Part shown: in pieces, positions 45,161 through 45,430 of the stretch
Numbering within the stretch: the stretch's first letter is position 1
How the letters are laid out: the number at the start of each line of letters is the position of its first letter
Source: CAZPHI01 sp964586425
Lineage (GTDB): Bacteria; Bacillota; Clostridia; Lachnospirales; Lachnospiraceae
NCBI GenBank assembly: GCA_964586425.1
Contig: CAZPHI010000013.1
Span: forward strand, 1-45,430
DNA length: 45,430 bases
Reading direction: 5' to 3'
Notes under the pieces: generated by a model
Seen by the model: only the letters and a program-made list of their open reading frames with translations
Database searches by the model: none
Told to the model about the DNA's origin: nothing
Translations under genes and position numbers: made by a program

Positions 45161-45430
45161 ATGGCAGAAGCAAAGATTTTTTATCAGCAGGATTGTAACT
45201 TATCATTATTGGATGGAAAGACTATCGCTGTAATTGGTTATGGTAGCCAGGGACATGCACATGCATTGAATGCAAAAGAGTCAGGATGCAACGTAATCAT
45301 CGGATTATATGAAGGCAGTAAGTCATGGGCAAAAGCAGAAGCACAGGGCTTTGAAGTATATACAGCAGCAGAAGCTGCAAAAAGAGCAGACATCATTATG
45401 ATTCTTATTAATGATGAATTACAGGCTGAT
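45161..45430 (+). CDS. ilvC: ketol-acid reductoisomerase (partial, cut by window end)
   Basis: The first 90 codons of ilvC, open to the window end. It converts acetolactate to dihydroxyisovalerate using NAD(P)H. The N-terminus is typical (QDCNLSLLDGKTIAVIGYG followed by SQGHAHALN, the nucleotide-binding loop). ATG 45161 lies behind ATGGAGGTC. It forms an operon with ilvN (36-base gap). Confidence 0.93.
   Translation, partial: MAEAKIFYQQDCNLSLLDGKTIAVIGYGSQGHAHALNAKESGCNVIIGLYEGSKSWAKAEAQGFEVYTAAEAAKRADIIMILINDELQAD

Noticed and set aside
1..45430. Mobile elements, CRISPR arrays, tRNA or rRNA genes
   Set aside because: No transposase, integrase, evenly spaced repeats or RNA-gene signatures were seen by eye; a tRNA or repeat search program was not run.

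Overview
The window is a gene-dense, low-GC stretch of a Firmicutes chromosome, most likely from a Lachnospiraceae-type clostridium. Supporting evidence: an AddAB recombination system instead of RecBCD, an alpha/beta-type small acid-soluble spore protein, a LexA box of the Bacillus/Clostridium type, Rex, a clostridial single-chain PurL, a split methionine synthase, AGGAGG ribosome sites with some TTG starts, and an acpS-nnrDE-alr-mazF cluster. The genus cannot be fixed from the sequence. All 33 genes I support are on the + strand. I see no rRNA, tRNA, CRISPR array, insertion sequence or prophage, and no gene-free stretch longer than about 260 bases.

Layout. 95-7066: addB-addA, double-strand break repair. 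7135-10179: a spore-type SASP, a membrane metallophosphoesterase and release factor 3. 10203-15590: three surface genes, read as membrane-anchored cohesin protein, secreted SH3/glucosaminidase/dockerin protein, then a second membrane-anchored cohesin protein. 15580-16942: an unrecognised protein with a possible PD-(D/E)XK core and a winged helix, then a DUF308 membrane protein, ending in a clear terminator. 17037-21813: a DNA-repair block (radical SAM repair protein, its TIGR03915-type partner, and a nuclease-XPD-like helicase fusion) whose first promoter carries a LexA box. 21892-25229: a FapA-like protein and two AstE/AspA-like proteins, the second without its catalytic residues. 25317-29069: purL as a single unit with its own promoter and terminator. 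29330-31721: a membrane diguanylate cyclase overlapping an M20 peptidase. 31829-34940: a two-gene B12-dependent methionine synthase. 35025-41230: rex, a coiled-coil protein, acpS, nnrDE, alr, an orphan mazF and a CNNM/CorC protein. 41393-44614: a soluble GGDEF protein abutting an ABC permease and ATPase. 44633-45430: ilvN and the start of ilvC, behind a promoter lying inside the preceding gene.

The most interesting system is the three-gene surface cluster at 10203-15590. The middle gene ends in a textbook tandem type-I-like dockerin with two complete calcium loops. Both neighbours carry N-terminal cohesin-like domains on type I membrane proteins with very acidic cytoplasmic tails, and they share an unnamed membrane-proximal domain. 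This suggests a miniature cellulosome-like arrangement used to hold a peptidoglycan hydrolase at the membrane rather than to degrade plant fibre. Second is the repair block, where a LexA box sits exactly between the -35 and -10 elements. Domain calls come from reading motifs by eye; no database search was run.
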